Positions 53,498 to 60,125 of a stretch of 64,000 nt of DNA are shown one piece after another; the stretch's first letter is position 1; each line of letters opens with the position of its first letter. Source of the DNA: Teichococcus wenyumeiae (lineage in GTDB: Bacteria > Pseudomonadota > Alphaproteobacteria > Acetobacterales > Acetobacteraceae). Under the pieces are notes generated by a model. The model was not told the DNA's origin and did no database searches. It worked only from the letters and a program-made list of their open reading frames with translations. Made by a program: the position numbers and the translations under genes. The stretch lies in NCBI RefSeq assembly GCF_003696345.1, contig NZ_RFLX01000019.1, positions 1 to 64,000 of the forward strand. The letters run 5' to 3'.

Positions 53498-54223
53498 TCA
53501 GGCCGCGTCGCGCGCGCAGGCCCCGGCGTCGTCCAACCAGCCTTCGGCCATCATGCGGGCGCGCAGGCGGTTCTCGGGGCGCAGCACTTCCTCGGTCGGG
53601 CCCCAGGCAATGGCCTCGCGCGCCAGCAGCAGCGTTTGCGGGAACTCACGCTGCACCAAGTCCAGGTCGTGCAGCACGGCCACCACCGTGCGGCCTTCCC
53701 CATGCCAGCGGCGCACCAGGGCCAGCAGGTCCGTCACGGTGCGGGTGTCGAGGGCGTTGAAAGGCTCGTCCAGCAGGATGACGGGCGCGTCCTGCACCAG
53801 CAGCCGGGCAAAGAGCACGCGCTGGAACTGCCCCACGGAAAGGCTGCCCACCGGGCGGCGGCCGAATCCCTCCAGCCCCACGGCGGCCAGGGCTTCCAGC
53901 GAACGGGCGCGCTCTGCCGGACGGATGGCGCGGAAGGCGCCGGCACGGGACCAATGGCCTAGTTGCACCACATCCAGGCAGGAGATCGGGAAGGCACGGT
54001 CCACCGCCGCCACCTGCGGCAGCAGTGCGATGGAATCGCGCGGCGCCACCAGCCGTCCGCCATCCGGCCGGTGTAGCCCGGCGATGGCCCGCAGCAAGGT
54101 GGACTTGCCGGCGCCATTGGGGCCGATGATCGCGGTCAGGCTGCCTGGCGCGAACTGGCCGGTGACGTGATGCACCGCCGGCCGACGCCCATGGCTCAGG
54201 GTCAGGTTTTCGAGCTGGATCAT
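53498..54223 (-). CDS. znuC: zinc ABC transporter ATP-binding protein
   Basis: A 241-residue ABC ATPase with Walker A 'GPNGAGKST' (~34-42), signature 'LSVGQFQRVLFARLL' (variant of LSGGQ, ~130-144), Walker B 'VILLDEPFNALD' (~151-162) and switch His in 'VVAVLHDLD'. The start overlaps the stop of a 43-codon frame (TGATG-type overlap) that opens the operon. Confidence 0.88.
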   Translation of the reverse strand: MIQLENLTLSHGRRPAVHHVTGQFAPGSLTAIIGPNGAGKSTLLRAIAGLHRPDGGRLVAPRDSIALLPQVAAVDRAFPISCLDVVQLGHWSRAGAFRAIRPAERARSLEALAAVGLEGFGRRPVGSLSVGQFQRVLFARLLVQDAPVILLDEPFNALDTRTVTDLLALVRRWHGEGRTVVAVLHDLDLVQREFPQTLLLAREAIAWGPTEEVLRPENRLRARMMAEGWLDDAGACARDAA

Positions 54224-54351
54224 GCCCACAGCGCCCACAGCACCCCACTCCAGAGCAGCACCAGCAGCACCGCTGCCAGCAGCAGGCGCGCGCCGGTGCC
54301 GGCAGCCAGGGCCAATGGGTCGGTTAGCAAAGGGATTCGGGGCGCGGTCAT
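54220..54351 (-). CDS. 43-residue membrane peptide opening the zinc operon
   Basis: A short frame, MTAPRIPLLTDPLALAAG..., with one strong transmembrane segment (LLLAAVLLVLLWSGVLWALW). It starts three bases after a Zur-like palindrome and its stop overlaps the znuC start, so it is translated from the same message. It occupies the position where znuA or another component might be expected. It could be a small subunit or regulator of the transporter (inference). Not recognised as a known family. Confidence 0.65.
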   Translation of the reverse strand: MTAPRIPLLTDPLALAAGTGARLLLAAVLLVLLWSGVLWALWA

Positions 54352-54354
54352 CTC

Positions 54355-54369
54355 TGTTATGTCATAACA
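54355..54369. promoter_or_regulatory. Zur-like box
   Basis: TGTTATGTCATAACA is a 7-1-7 perfect palindrome, extended to ATGTTATG...; it matches the TGTTATA-type half-sites of Zur (zinc-uptake regulator) operators. It sits three bases upstream of the zinc-operon start codon on the minus strand, overlapping the expected transcription start. Confidence 0.75.
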
Positions 54370-54451
54370 TCACATAGGCCAGGGAGGAAGCGGATCACGA
54401 TGCATCCCTGCCCTCCGGCAACGGGAGACCGGGCCGCGTGGTTTCGAGGAC

Positions 54452-55780
54452 ATGCGATCTCCGATACCCTCCGCTCCGATGGACGCTTCTCCTCCGCCCC
54501 CCTTCCCCACCAATCCGCAGGACCCGGAGGTGGCGCTGCGGCGCAACCTAGCCCGCTACCGCGCCTTCGCCAGCGGCCTGCTGGTGCTGATGGCGGCGCT
54601 GATGCTCGGCGCCTACTGGATGCCGCCGGGCTATGCCACCGACCTGTTGCAGGCCGCCGCCAAAGCCGGGCTGGTGGGCGGGTTGGCGGACTGGTTCGCG
54701 GTGACGGCGCTGTTCCGCCGGCCCATGGGCCTGCCGATCCCGCATACCGCCATCATCCCCAATGAAAAGGAACGGCTGGGGCGTGGGCTGGGCCGCTTCG
54801 TGGCCAACCACGTCTTCACCGAGGCGGAGATCGGCCGACTGCTGGCCCGCATCGACATCGCCGCCATCCTCCGCCGCTTCCTGGAAGACCCCGCCACCAG
54901 CCGCCAGACGGCGGAGGCCCTGGCGGGCTCCTTGCCGCGCCTCCTGCTCTCGGTAGAGGACGGGCGGGCGCGCAAGTTGCTGTTGCGGCTGTTGCCGCGC
55001 ATCGCCTCCGGCCCCGCCGCCGCGCGCATGCTGGCGCGGCTGCTGCGGACGCTGATGGCGGGCGGCCAGCACCAGGAGGTCTTCGGGCTGGCATTGGCGC
55101 AGATCCGGGTGGTGCTGGCGGCCAAGGAGGAGAGCCTGCGCGACGCCATCCAGAACCGCGTGCGGGCTGAGGGCGGCGCGCTGGTGGGCTGGTTGGCCGG
55201 CGCCGCGGTGGCCCGGCGGGTGCTGAGCTCGATCAATCAGGAATTGGAAAAGATCGAGCCCGACGATAGCGAGCTGCGCGCCGCCTTCGAGGCCTGGCTG
55301 CTGGCCGAGATCGAGAAGCTGGAGAACGACCCGGAGCGCGCCGCCACCATCGGCCGCGCGCTGCGGGAGGCCATGGCCCACCCGACGGTGAATGCCTGGC
55401 TGATGGATGTCTGGGACCGGCTGAAGGCCGCCCTGGCCGCCGATGCGGGGCGCAAGGACGGGCGGACGGTGGTGCTGCTCTCGGGCCTGATGGGCAACCT
55501 GGGCGCGCTGCTGGAGCAGGATGAAGGCGCCCGGGCACGGGTGAATGGCGCTGTCGAGCGCATGCTGCGCGGCCTGCTGCCGCAGGCGCAGGACCGGCTT
55601 TCCGGCTTCATCGCGCAGGTGGTGGGCAACTGGGACACCGCCACGGTGGTGGACAAGATCGAGTTGCGCGTGGGCCGCGACCTGCAATTCGTGCGCGTGA
55701 ACGGCACGCTGGTGGGCTTCCTGGCGGGCGGTGCGCTTTATGCCTTGCTGCGGGCGGTCTTCGGGCACGGGCCGGGATAG
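54452..55780 (+). CDS. DUF445 (YjiN-like) membrane protein
   Basis: A 442-residue protein with N-terminal TM (ASGLLVLMAALMLGAYWM), the family hallmark 'AGLVGGLADWFAVTALFRRPMGLPIPHTAIIP' split over ~72-103, and a C-terminal 'VNGTLVGFLAGGALYALL' membrane hairpin. The middle is long and helical. Start 54452 or 54479 (ATG nine codons later). The role of the family is not established. Confidence 0.87.
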   Translation: MRSPIPSAPMDASPPPPFPTNPQDPEVALRRNLARYRAFASGLLVLMAALMLGAYWMPPGYATDLLQAAAKAGLVGGLADWFAVTALFRRPMGLPIPHTAIIPNEKERLGRGLGRFVANHVFTEAEIGRLLARIDIAAILRRFLEDPATSRQTAEALAGSLPRLLLSVEDGRARKLLLRLLPRIASGPAAARMLARLLRTLMAGGQHQEVFGLALAQIRVVLAAKEESLRDAIQNRVRAEGGALVGWLAGAAVARRVLSSINQELEKIEPDDSELRAAFEAWLLAEIEKLENDPERAATIGRALREAMAHPTVNAWLMDVWDRLKAALAADAGRKDGRTVVLLSGLMGNLGALLEQDEGARARVNGAVERMLRGLLPQAQDRLSGFIAQVVGNWDTATVVDKIELRVGRDLQFVRVNGTLVGFLAGGALYALLRAVFGHGPG

Positions 55781-55883
55781 GTCGGCAACGGCGCCCCAGG
55801 AGGCTGGCCTGGCGACGGGCCGGCCCGGCGGTGGGCTGCACCGCTTCCGATGCGGCGGCGCATCGCATCACCACAAATGCAAA

Positions 55884-55902
55884 ACGCCCCGTAACGGGGC
55901 GT
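55884..55902. terminator. terminator for tRNA-Lys side and DUF445
   Basis: ACGCCCC-GTAAC-GGGGCGT hairpin with AAAA before it; on the minus strand this gives a stem followed by TTTTG, the natural terminator of the tRNA-Lys gene whose 3' end lies 32 bases away. Confidence 0.75.
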
Positions 55903-55933
55903 CTGGTCACCGGCTGGTCTGTGGGGGAAGAGA

Positions 55934-55979
55934 TGGTGGGCGCTCACGGGCTCGAACCGTGGACCTACTGATTAAGAGT
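55934..55979 (-). other. 3' fragment of tRNA-Lys(CUU), probable attL
   Basis: The minus strand reads CTCTTAATCAG, then a proper T-arm (CACGG-TTCGAGC-CCGTG), AGCGCCC and CCA: the 3' half of a tRNA-Lys with anticodon CTT. The 5' half is absent; the bases beyond the anticodon loop do not pair. A tyrosine-recombinase crossover in the anticodon loop leaves exactly such a fragment at one end, with the restored tRNA at the other. It is followed by the native tRNA terminator. Confidence 0.8.
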
Positions 55980-56109
55980 TGTGAGAAAACGTTTTAGAAA
56001 CAGCGCTTCGGTTGACCTAAGCTTCCCAAGAATGGGATTGCGAAAGATAACCTCGACATCAGGTGCAACAAGCCTGACCAGCGGTTCTCGATCGCAGGGA
56101 GACCTCATC

Positions 56110-56328
56110 TTGGATCACGACACCAGTTTCGCGGTGGGCGACCGTATAGAGATGCGGGCGAACAGGGAGAGCCCCTGGCTGCCTGATCATACGGGCACCA
56201 TCGTAGGGCCGGCACCAGCGGTGCAGGATGAAGGCGGACGGATAACCCCGCAGTGGCGTGTTCGATTTGACAGGGAAGATCGGGCTGAACCACTGCCTGC
56301 CCATCTTCTTAGGAAGATCCCGAGTTGA
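56110..56328 (+). CDS. small prophage SH3-like protein
   Basis: A 72-residue protein starting at a TTG with GGGAG eight bases upstream. 'SFAVGDRIEMRANRE', 'HTGTIVGPAPAV' and 'QWRVRFDREDRAEPLPAHLLRKI' alternate like a small beta barrel and recall, loosely, the x-YRVR-x-ERxxxxxQL family at 59365/59856/33969. It ends just before an inverted repeat. Function unknown. Confidence 0.55.
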   Translation: MDHDTSFAVGDRIEMRANRESPWLPDHTGTIVGPAPAVQDEGGRITPQWRVRFDREDRAEPLPAHLLRKIPS

Positions 56329-56347
56329 TTGTTCGGGTGGCTGGCTA

Positions 56348-56375
56348 GCCGCCCGGCAGTTTCCCACCGGGCGGC
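56348..56375. repeat. inverted repeat, family copy 1
   Basis: GCCGCCCGG-CAGTTTCCCA-CCGGGCGGC hairpin. Near-identical copies occur at 56761 and 62044. It follows the small gene at 56110 and may terminate it. Confidence 0.65.
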
Positions 56376-56572
56376 TTACCTCAACAGCATGCTGCCGAGG
56401 GTGCCTCGCACCTATCTGAGGAAGGGCGCGGGCCAATCCCGATCCCTGAGGCCAGGGCCTAGGATAGGGTCTCAGGAGAGCGGGTGACCTTGTTGCTGCG
56501 GGCCGAACTCGAAACCGGCTGCCTGAAGGAAGCGCCCCAAAGGAGCGCCCTGTACCGTCAGATGGTGCCCCT

Positions 56573-56597
56573 GCGTGTCCTTCCACGCCGCCGCAGC
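56573..56597. repeat. 25-bp direct repeat, copy 1
   Basis: Identical to 62308-62332. The minus strand encodes A-A-A-A-W-K-D-T in one frame at both places, within open but startless frames. It could be a coding relic or a conserved noncoding element. Confidence 0.7.
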
Positions 56598-56621
56598 CGG
56601 AGGATCATAGCACGGGTGCGC

Positions 56622-56678
56622 TCAACCTTTCCGCATGAGATCGGCCATTCGCTTGGCCCTCGCGAGAGTTTGTTTCGA
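56622..56678 (-). pseudogene. lysozyme C-terminal remnant
   Basis: The last 17 codons read KQTLARAKRMADLMRKG-stop, against RQTPARAKRMADLMREG-stop in the intact lysozyme ending at 63092. Upstream the frame loses all similarity to the GH24 domain. This is a truncated relic of a related endolysin gene. Confidence 0.75.
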
Positions 56679-56760
56679 CCTCAGACAGAGAGCGGAAGAC
56701 GGAGCGCCGGGGGAAAGACATGGCGCGGCTGTAGCATGGCCGCAGCTACCAAATGAAAAA

Positions 56761-56788
56761 CCGGCCGGCAGGTTCCCCACCGGGCGGC
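56761..56788. repeat. inverted repeat, family copy 2
   Basis: CCGGCCGGCAGG-TTCC-CCACCGGGCGGC, with AAAAA immediately to the left. On the minus strand this forms a stem followed by TTTTT, the form of an intrinsic terminator. Confidence 0.6.
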
Positions 56789-56846
56789 TCTGCCAGCTCA
56801 GACATGAGCAAGATACGCGACGATTTAGCGGATGCAGAGAGTCATC

Positions 56847-56874
56847 TTGTTCTCTTTCCGTTCTCTCTGATACG
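56847..56874 (+). promoter_or_regulatory. SOS (LexA) box inside a promoter, prophage
   Basis: GTTC at 56849-56852 and 56860-56863 with exactly seven bases between. The first half overlaps a -35 (TTGTTC, 56847-56852) and GATACG at 56869-56874 can serve as -10 (16-base spacing). The ATG at 56884 is nine bases after the -10, as at the 13.24-kb locus, predicting a leaderless, LexA-repressed message. Confidence 0.78.
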
Positions 56875-56883
56875 GTCGCGCCT

Positions 56884-57192
56884 ATGGCCCGATCATCCCC
56901 CTTCCCCGTGCCGGCCAGCGAGCGCGATGCCCTGCTTGCCAGCCCCCTCGACACCTTGGTCTCCACGGCGCTGGTCGCCCACTGCGGCGATCCGTGCTGC
57001 CCGCCCCCGAGGCCAATCCCGGTCGGCGATGTGCTTCGGGTCCGCGGTAACCGCCCCCTGGGACACGTCATCGGCGGCCTCTTTTGCACGGCTTGCGGTT
57101 CCCCCGCCCAGGTCGTGTCGTTACGGGCCGAATGCCCTGGAGGCTGGATTGTGCAGCCAGTGGTCGTGCCTGAACCGCGCGTGGTGTCGTGA
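56884..57192 (+). CDS. SOS-regulated small cysteine protein, prophage copy
   Basis: A 102-residue protein with 'AHCGDPCCPPPRPIP' (~33-47) and 'FCTACGS' (~68-74), giving five cysteines plus a His in a plausible metal site. It aligns gap-free with the chromosomal protein at 13282 across C-x-D-x-x-C through ACG. No ribosome site is visible; the ATG lies at the expected 5' end of the message. The next gene starts in its stop codon (ATGA). Function unknown; induction by DNA damage is predicted. Confidence 0.72.
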   Translation: MARSSPFPVPASERDALLASPLDTLVSTALVAHCGDPCCPPPRPIPVGDVLRVRGNRPLGHVIGGLFCTACGSPAQVVSLRAECPGGWIVQPVVVPEPRVVS

Positions 57193-57443
57193 ATGCAGCC
57201 CGCATGGGCCAACCCTGTCCCGGGGACTACATCTGGTACCGGCAGGAATGGGTGCTCACCGTCCGGTGCAGCACTGAGGGATGCAGCGAGGGCGCCAGCC
57301 GGCCGGTCTGGGAATGGGCGGCCCTGCACAAGATGGATAGCCGGCGGAAGCTCTGGGAACTGGTGGCGCGCATGAAGTGCAGCAAATGCGGCGCCAAGAA
57401 GCCTCATTCAGAGCTTACGCCGCCGCGCGGGATGAAAGGCTAG
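57189..57443 (+). CDS. small zinc-ribbon protein coupled to SOS gene
   Basis: An 84-residue protein. The C-terminal '[21 protein letters not shown]' has a C-x-x-C knuckle and '[11 protein letters not shown]' supplies two further cysteines, so a zinc ribbon is likely. The start overlaps the preceding gene (ATGA). Its last codons overlap the convergent SRAP gene by four bases. Such small ribbons often bind nucleic acid; the actual role is unknown. Confidence 0.72.
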   Translation: MNAARMGQPCPGDYIWYRQEWVLTVRCSTEGCSEGASRPVWEWAALHKMDSRRKLWELVARMKCSKCGAKKPHSELTPPRGMKG

Positions 57444-58099
57444 CCCTTCCCGTCCTGCCGCCCACCCCTGGCCACGACCTGCAATGCCCCATCAGGGAGT
57501 GGGCGTTGCAAGATCCTTGCCTCTTCCCAGGGCGCCTCAAGCCAGGTGTCCCACTCGTCAGGGTCGGTGAGGATGGCCGGCATCGCCTTAGGGTGAACGG
57601 CCCCGACCTCGGCATTCGGCTCCGTGGTCAGAAAGCCGAAGAGGTCAGCCGTCACCTCGCCTTCCTTCAGTTTCCGCACGCTGGTCCAGGTGGTCCAGAT
57701 GCCGGCGAAGAACGCGAGAGGACGCTCGGCCGAGAGAGCAAACCAAATCGGCAGCGGCTTGCCATCAGGCCCACGGTCGTTCTCGCTGAAGCTGGTTAGC
57801 GGCACGAGGCACCGATGCTCTGGGGCCAACCAGCGGCGCCAGTGCGGGCTCTTGGTGTTGCGGATGTTGGTCACGCCGGAGTCGGTCTTCTTCCCCTCCA
57901 GCACGAAGGCTGGAGACGGCATGCCCCAGCGCGCCATGACCAGTTCGCGCTCACCATCCGCAGCATTCCGCACAATCGGCGCGGCATAGTCGGGGTAGAT
58001 CCCTGGCAGCGGCGGCATGTTGCCGACGCTATCCCGCATGGCTCGCGCCACGTCGCGGATGGCGGCCTTGTTGCTGGTCATGGAGTAGAGGTTGCACAT
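57440..58099 (-). CDS. prophage SRAP (SOS-response-associated peptidase)
   Basis: A 219-residue SRAP-domain protein beginning M-C-N-L-Y, with Cys2 the presumed abasic-site crosslinking residue. '[12 protein letters not shown]', '[15 protein letters not shown]' (the Asn-containing loop), '[13 protein letters not shown]' and the late '[15 protein letters not shown]' match the family, with His in the expected place. It converges on the SOS-boxed pair, consistent with a DNA-damage cluster, though no LexA box is seen before its own start. Confidence 0.88.
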   Translation of the reverse strand: MCNLYSMTSNKAAIRDVARAMRDSVGNMPPLPGIYPDYAAPIVRNAADGERELVMARWGMPSPAFVLEGKKTDSGVTNIRNTKSPHWRRWLAPEHRCLVPLTSFSENDRGPDGKPLPIWFALSAERPLAFFAGIWTTWTSVRKLKEGEVTADLFGFLTTEPNAEVGAVHPKAMPAILTDPDEWDTWLEAPWEEARILQRPLPDGALQVVARGGRQDGKG

Positions 58100-58238
58100 G
58101 CCAGCGAGGCTATCAGTGCTTAGGCCAAAGACGCCAGAGAGGGCATCTGCAATCCTAAGCGGGCCGCAAATGATCTCACAGAAAAGCTCGCCGATGCGCG
58201 GGCTCCTTGCTTAGGCGGTCGAGAATGTCGGCTGCAGT

Positions 58239-58355
58239 TCAGACAAGCGCCAGGGTGATCACCGCTGCCCCGATAGATACCAAGCCCAAGGCATAGGAGC
58301 AGCCTGCCACGATCTGCCGCTCACGCTTTGCCGGTGCCTTGCCCATCGTCATCAT
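58239..58355 (-). CDS. 38-residue membrane peptide
   Basis: MMTMGKAPAKRERQIV followed by one transmembrane helix (AGCSYALGLVSIGAAVITLALV). GGGAGG lies four bases upstream of the first ATG, the best ribosome site in this part of the prophage. It is a basic N-in type single-pass peptide; it could be a phage membrane effector or spanin/holin-like peptide (inference). Confidence 0.6.
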   Translation of the reverse strand: MMTMGKAPAKRERQIVAGCSYALGLVSIGAAVITLALV

Positions 58356-58452
58356 CGTGCCTCCCTGCAACTGGTCGGGCATGGTCATGCCGCTCTACCA
58401 CATCCGTAGGCACAGACGCGCTCAAGTATCGCTAGGTTGCAGTTAAAATAGA

Positions 58453-59124
58453 TCATTCGCGACCAAGCCAGACACGTATCGGCATGAAGCCAGTCCTGGT
58501 TTTGACCGGCATCTTCCCACGCATGACCGGGCGAAGTATCTCTTCACACATGCGCTCTGCGATAGCCTCCGGGCTTGAGCCGAGATCATCTAAATCATTC
58601 AGATCGGTAGCTTGCTTTTTTACCTCTTCAGTAAGGATATTTCTCTCATAATCCCTAATTAAATTTTTCGCTGCCACGAATACTTTCATGTGTTCATGTT
58701 CTACATGGTTGCTTATTTTCTGAGCATTAACGCCAAATATTCTGAGTTTGCGGCATTCGAATTCCAAATCAACAACGCTTCTCATGGCTTCTTGAGAAAG
58801 ATTTCGTATTCTATTTATGTGCTCATGAGCAGCTTCGCTTCTCTCCATTGATACTTCAGAGCTAAATCGCGTCTTCGCCGCGTAGCCCAAGCCGAAACTA
58901 ACAACCTGCATTCTAAGATCACGGATTGCCCTGAGCGCATCATAAACTGCGCCCCATGCTGCTTCCGTGAGTTCCATTCTACGCCGCCCAGGGGCCTCAT
59001 GTTTCCAGTTACGCACAGTGATCAGAGCAGCAACAATGGCGAAGACAGCAGCAATTATGGTTCCCACTGCCTGGATCAACGCTGCTAAAATTTCTTTGTC
59101 CGTTCCCGCTTGCAGATCGATCAA
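58453..59124 (-). CDS. membrane-anchored helical protein, unknown function
   Basis: A 223-residue protein: one N-terminal transmembrane segment (IQAVGTIIAAVFAIVAALIT, ~17-36), then long cytoplasmic helices ('AAHEHINRIRNLSQEAMRSVVDLEFECRKLRI') and a basic C-terminus. Codon usage is clearly more AT-rich than the rest of the window, indicating recent acquisition. No conserved catalytic motif recognised. It is the kind of accessory (moron) gene prophages carry. Confidence 0.65.
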   Translation of the reverse strand: MIDLQAGTDKEILAALIQAVGTIIAAVFAIVAALITVRNWKHEAPGRRRMELTEAAWGAVYDALRAIRDLRMQVVSFGLGYAAKTRFSSEVSMERSEAAHEHINRIRNLSQEAMRSVVDLEFECRKLRIFGVNAQKISNHVEHEHMKVFVAAKNLIRDYERNILTEEVKKQATDLNDLDDLGSSPEAIAERMCEEILRPVMRGKMPVKTRTGFMPIRVWLGRE

Positions 59125-59364
59125 TTGCGTACCCTTTCATAAGCCTGCGCTAAGGCGCCATCTTCGCTGACACGAGTATGCCTTCTGCCGCCTTTCGGGG
59201 AAGAAGGGCTTGCCGCCTTCGCTCTGCTCAACATGTCAGCTTAAGCTCCCGTTCGTGCTACCCTACCCTTCTCGGCCGATCATCTTCGGGTGGCGCCCTG
59301 CGCCAGCAGGTAGCGTGAGGCCCTAGGCACAGCTTCAAGCGTGCCGCCGATAGGATTAGCCAGC

Positions 59365-59601
59365 ATGAGCGAAGCGGTATTTCAGGTTGGCCAGGTCGTA
59401 GCCTTTGCCCGCCGCCTTTGCGATGGACACATTCCCAAAGGCGGCTTCACGGTTCTTCGGGTGATGCCCCTCGAAGGCGGGCTTCGGACTTACCGCGTGC
59501 GAGGTAAGGACGGGCAAGAGCGGGCGTTTGAGGAAAGCCAGCTGCGGCGGGAGGGTGCTGCGTCTGACGGTGGGAAGAAGATTGAGGTCTGGCCAACTTG
59601 A
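59365..59601 (+). CDS. small SH3-like protein, family copy 2
   Basis: A 78-residue protein, MSEAVFQVGQVVAFARRL..., with 'GGFTVLRVMPLEGGLRTYRVRG', 'DGQERAFEESQLRRE'. This is the same pattern as 59856 and 33969. A possible ribosome site is TAGGAT 10 bases upstream. Predicted all-beta; may bind nucleic acid or another protein. Confidence 0.7.
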   Translation: MSEAVFQVGQVVAFARRLCDGHIPKGGFTVLRVMPLEGGLRTYRVRGKDGQERAFEESQLRREGAASDGGKKIEVWPT

Positions 59602-59700
59602 GCCGGCGCAGAACAGCGTGCAGCGTTCGATAGCATTTCGGCCAAATTGTCTTTGGCCAATGTAATGCGAGATCAAGCACCGGACATGCTATCGTTGTCC

Positions 59701-59832
59701 ATGACATACAATCGGTCGTGCTTGAACTGGGCGCGTAGTGTCGATTGGGAGGGCCGTGTCGAGCAGATTGGGTTTGCTGCGGCCGGAATATTTGCCGCGG
59801 CTCTCGTGATCTACCTGCTTGGCCTGATCTAA
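59701..59832 (+). CDS. possible 43-residue membrane peptide
   Basis: MTYNRSCLNWARSVDWEG followed by a C-terminal transmembrane helix (IGFAAAGIFAAALVIYLLGLI) that ends at the stop. The frame is open further upstream (TTG at 59647). No ribosome site. GGCCAAA/TTTGGCC inverted repeat at 59640-59658 precedes it. It lies 23 bp before the next gene. Confidence 0.42.
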   Translation: MTYNRSCLNWARSVDWEGRVEQIGFAAAGIFAAALVIYLLGLI

Positions 59833-59855
59833 TTCGTTTTGAGGAGGTCGCGGCC

Positions 59856-60074
59856 ATGGCTACTGCCAAATTCGGGACCGGTGAGTTGGTGACTTTCACT
59901 CCGGGGCTCGGCGATGCGAACATTCCATCAGGAATATTCACCGTCCTTCGGGTGATGCCTAGTGAAGGTGGCAATCGCAGCTACAGGGTTCGTGGCGCGC
60001 GAGACGGACAGGAGCGGGTCCTTCCAGAGGATCAACTCACAGCAACATCGGAAGCTAAGCCGGTGCGGCGATAG
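59856..60074 (+). CDS. small SH3-like protein, family copy 3
   Basis: A 72-residue protein with 'GIFTVLRVMPSEGGNRSYRVRG', 'DGQERVLPEDQL'. It is the closest relative of the copy 250 bp upstream. AGGAGG nine bases before the ATG gives a firm start. A tandem duplication within the prophage is likely. Confidence 0.78.
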   Translation: MATAKFGTGELVTFTPGLGDANIPSGIFTVLRVMPSEGGNRSYRVRGARDGQERVLPEDQLTATSEAKPVRR

Positions 60075-60081
60075 GCACAAA

Positions 60082-60101
60082 AAGCCCGCCGGTGGGCGGG
60101 C
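60082..60101 (+). terminator. terminator
   Basis: AGCCCGCC-GGT-GGGCGGGCT stem, preceded by AAAAA; located eight bases after the stop of the SH3-like gene and between convergent genes. Confidence 0.8.
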
Positions 60102-60125
60102 TGGCTGAGGCACCTAAAGATGAAA

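Larger units (their letters stand above)
56376..56848. other. decayed lysis-region segment
   Basis: No intact gene. It contains a 25-bp exact repeat of 62308-62332 (at 56573-56597), the last codons of a lysozyme gene (56622-56678) and an inverted-repeat copy at 56761. The order matches the intact region at 62.04-63.15 kb, so this is best read as an internally deleted copy of the lysis end. Confidence 0.6.

Noticed and set aside
56484-56756. A 90-codon plus-strand frame
   Set aside because: It runs antisense through the decayed lysozyme segment and has no coding features.
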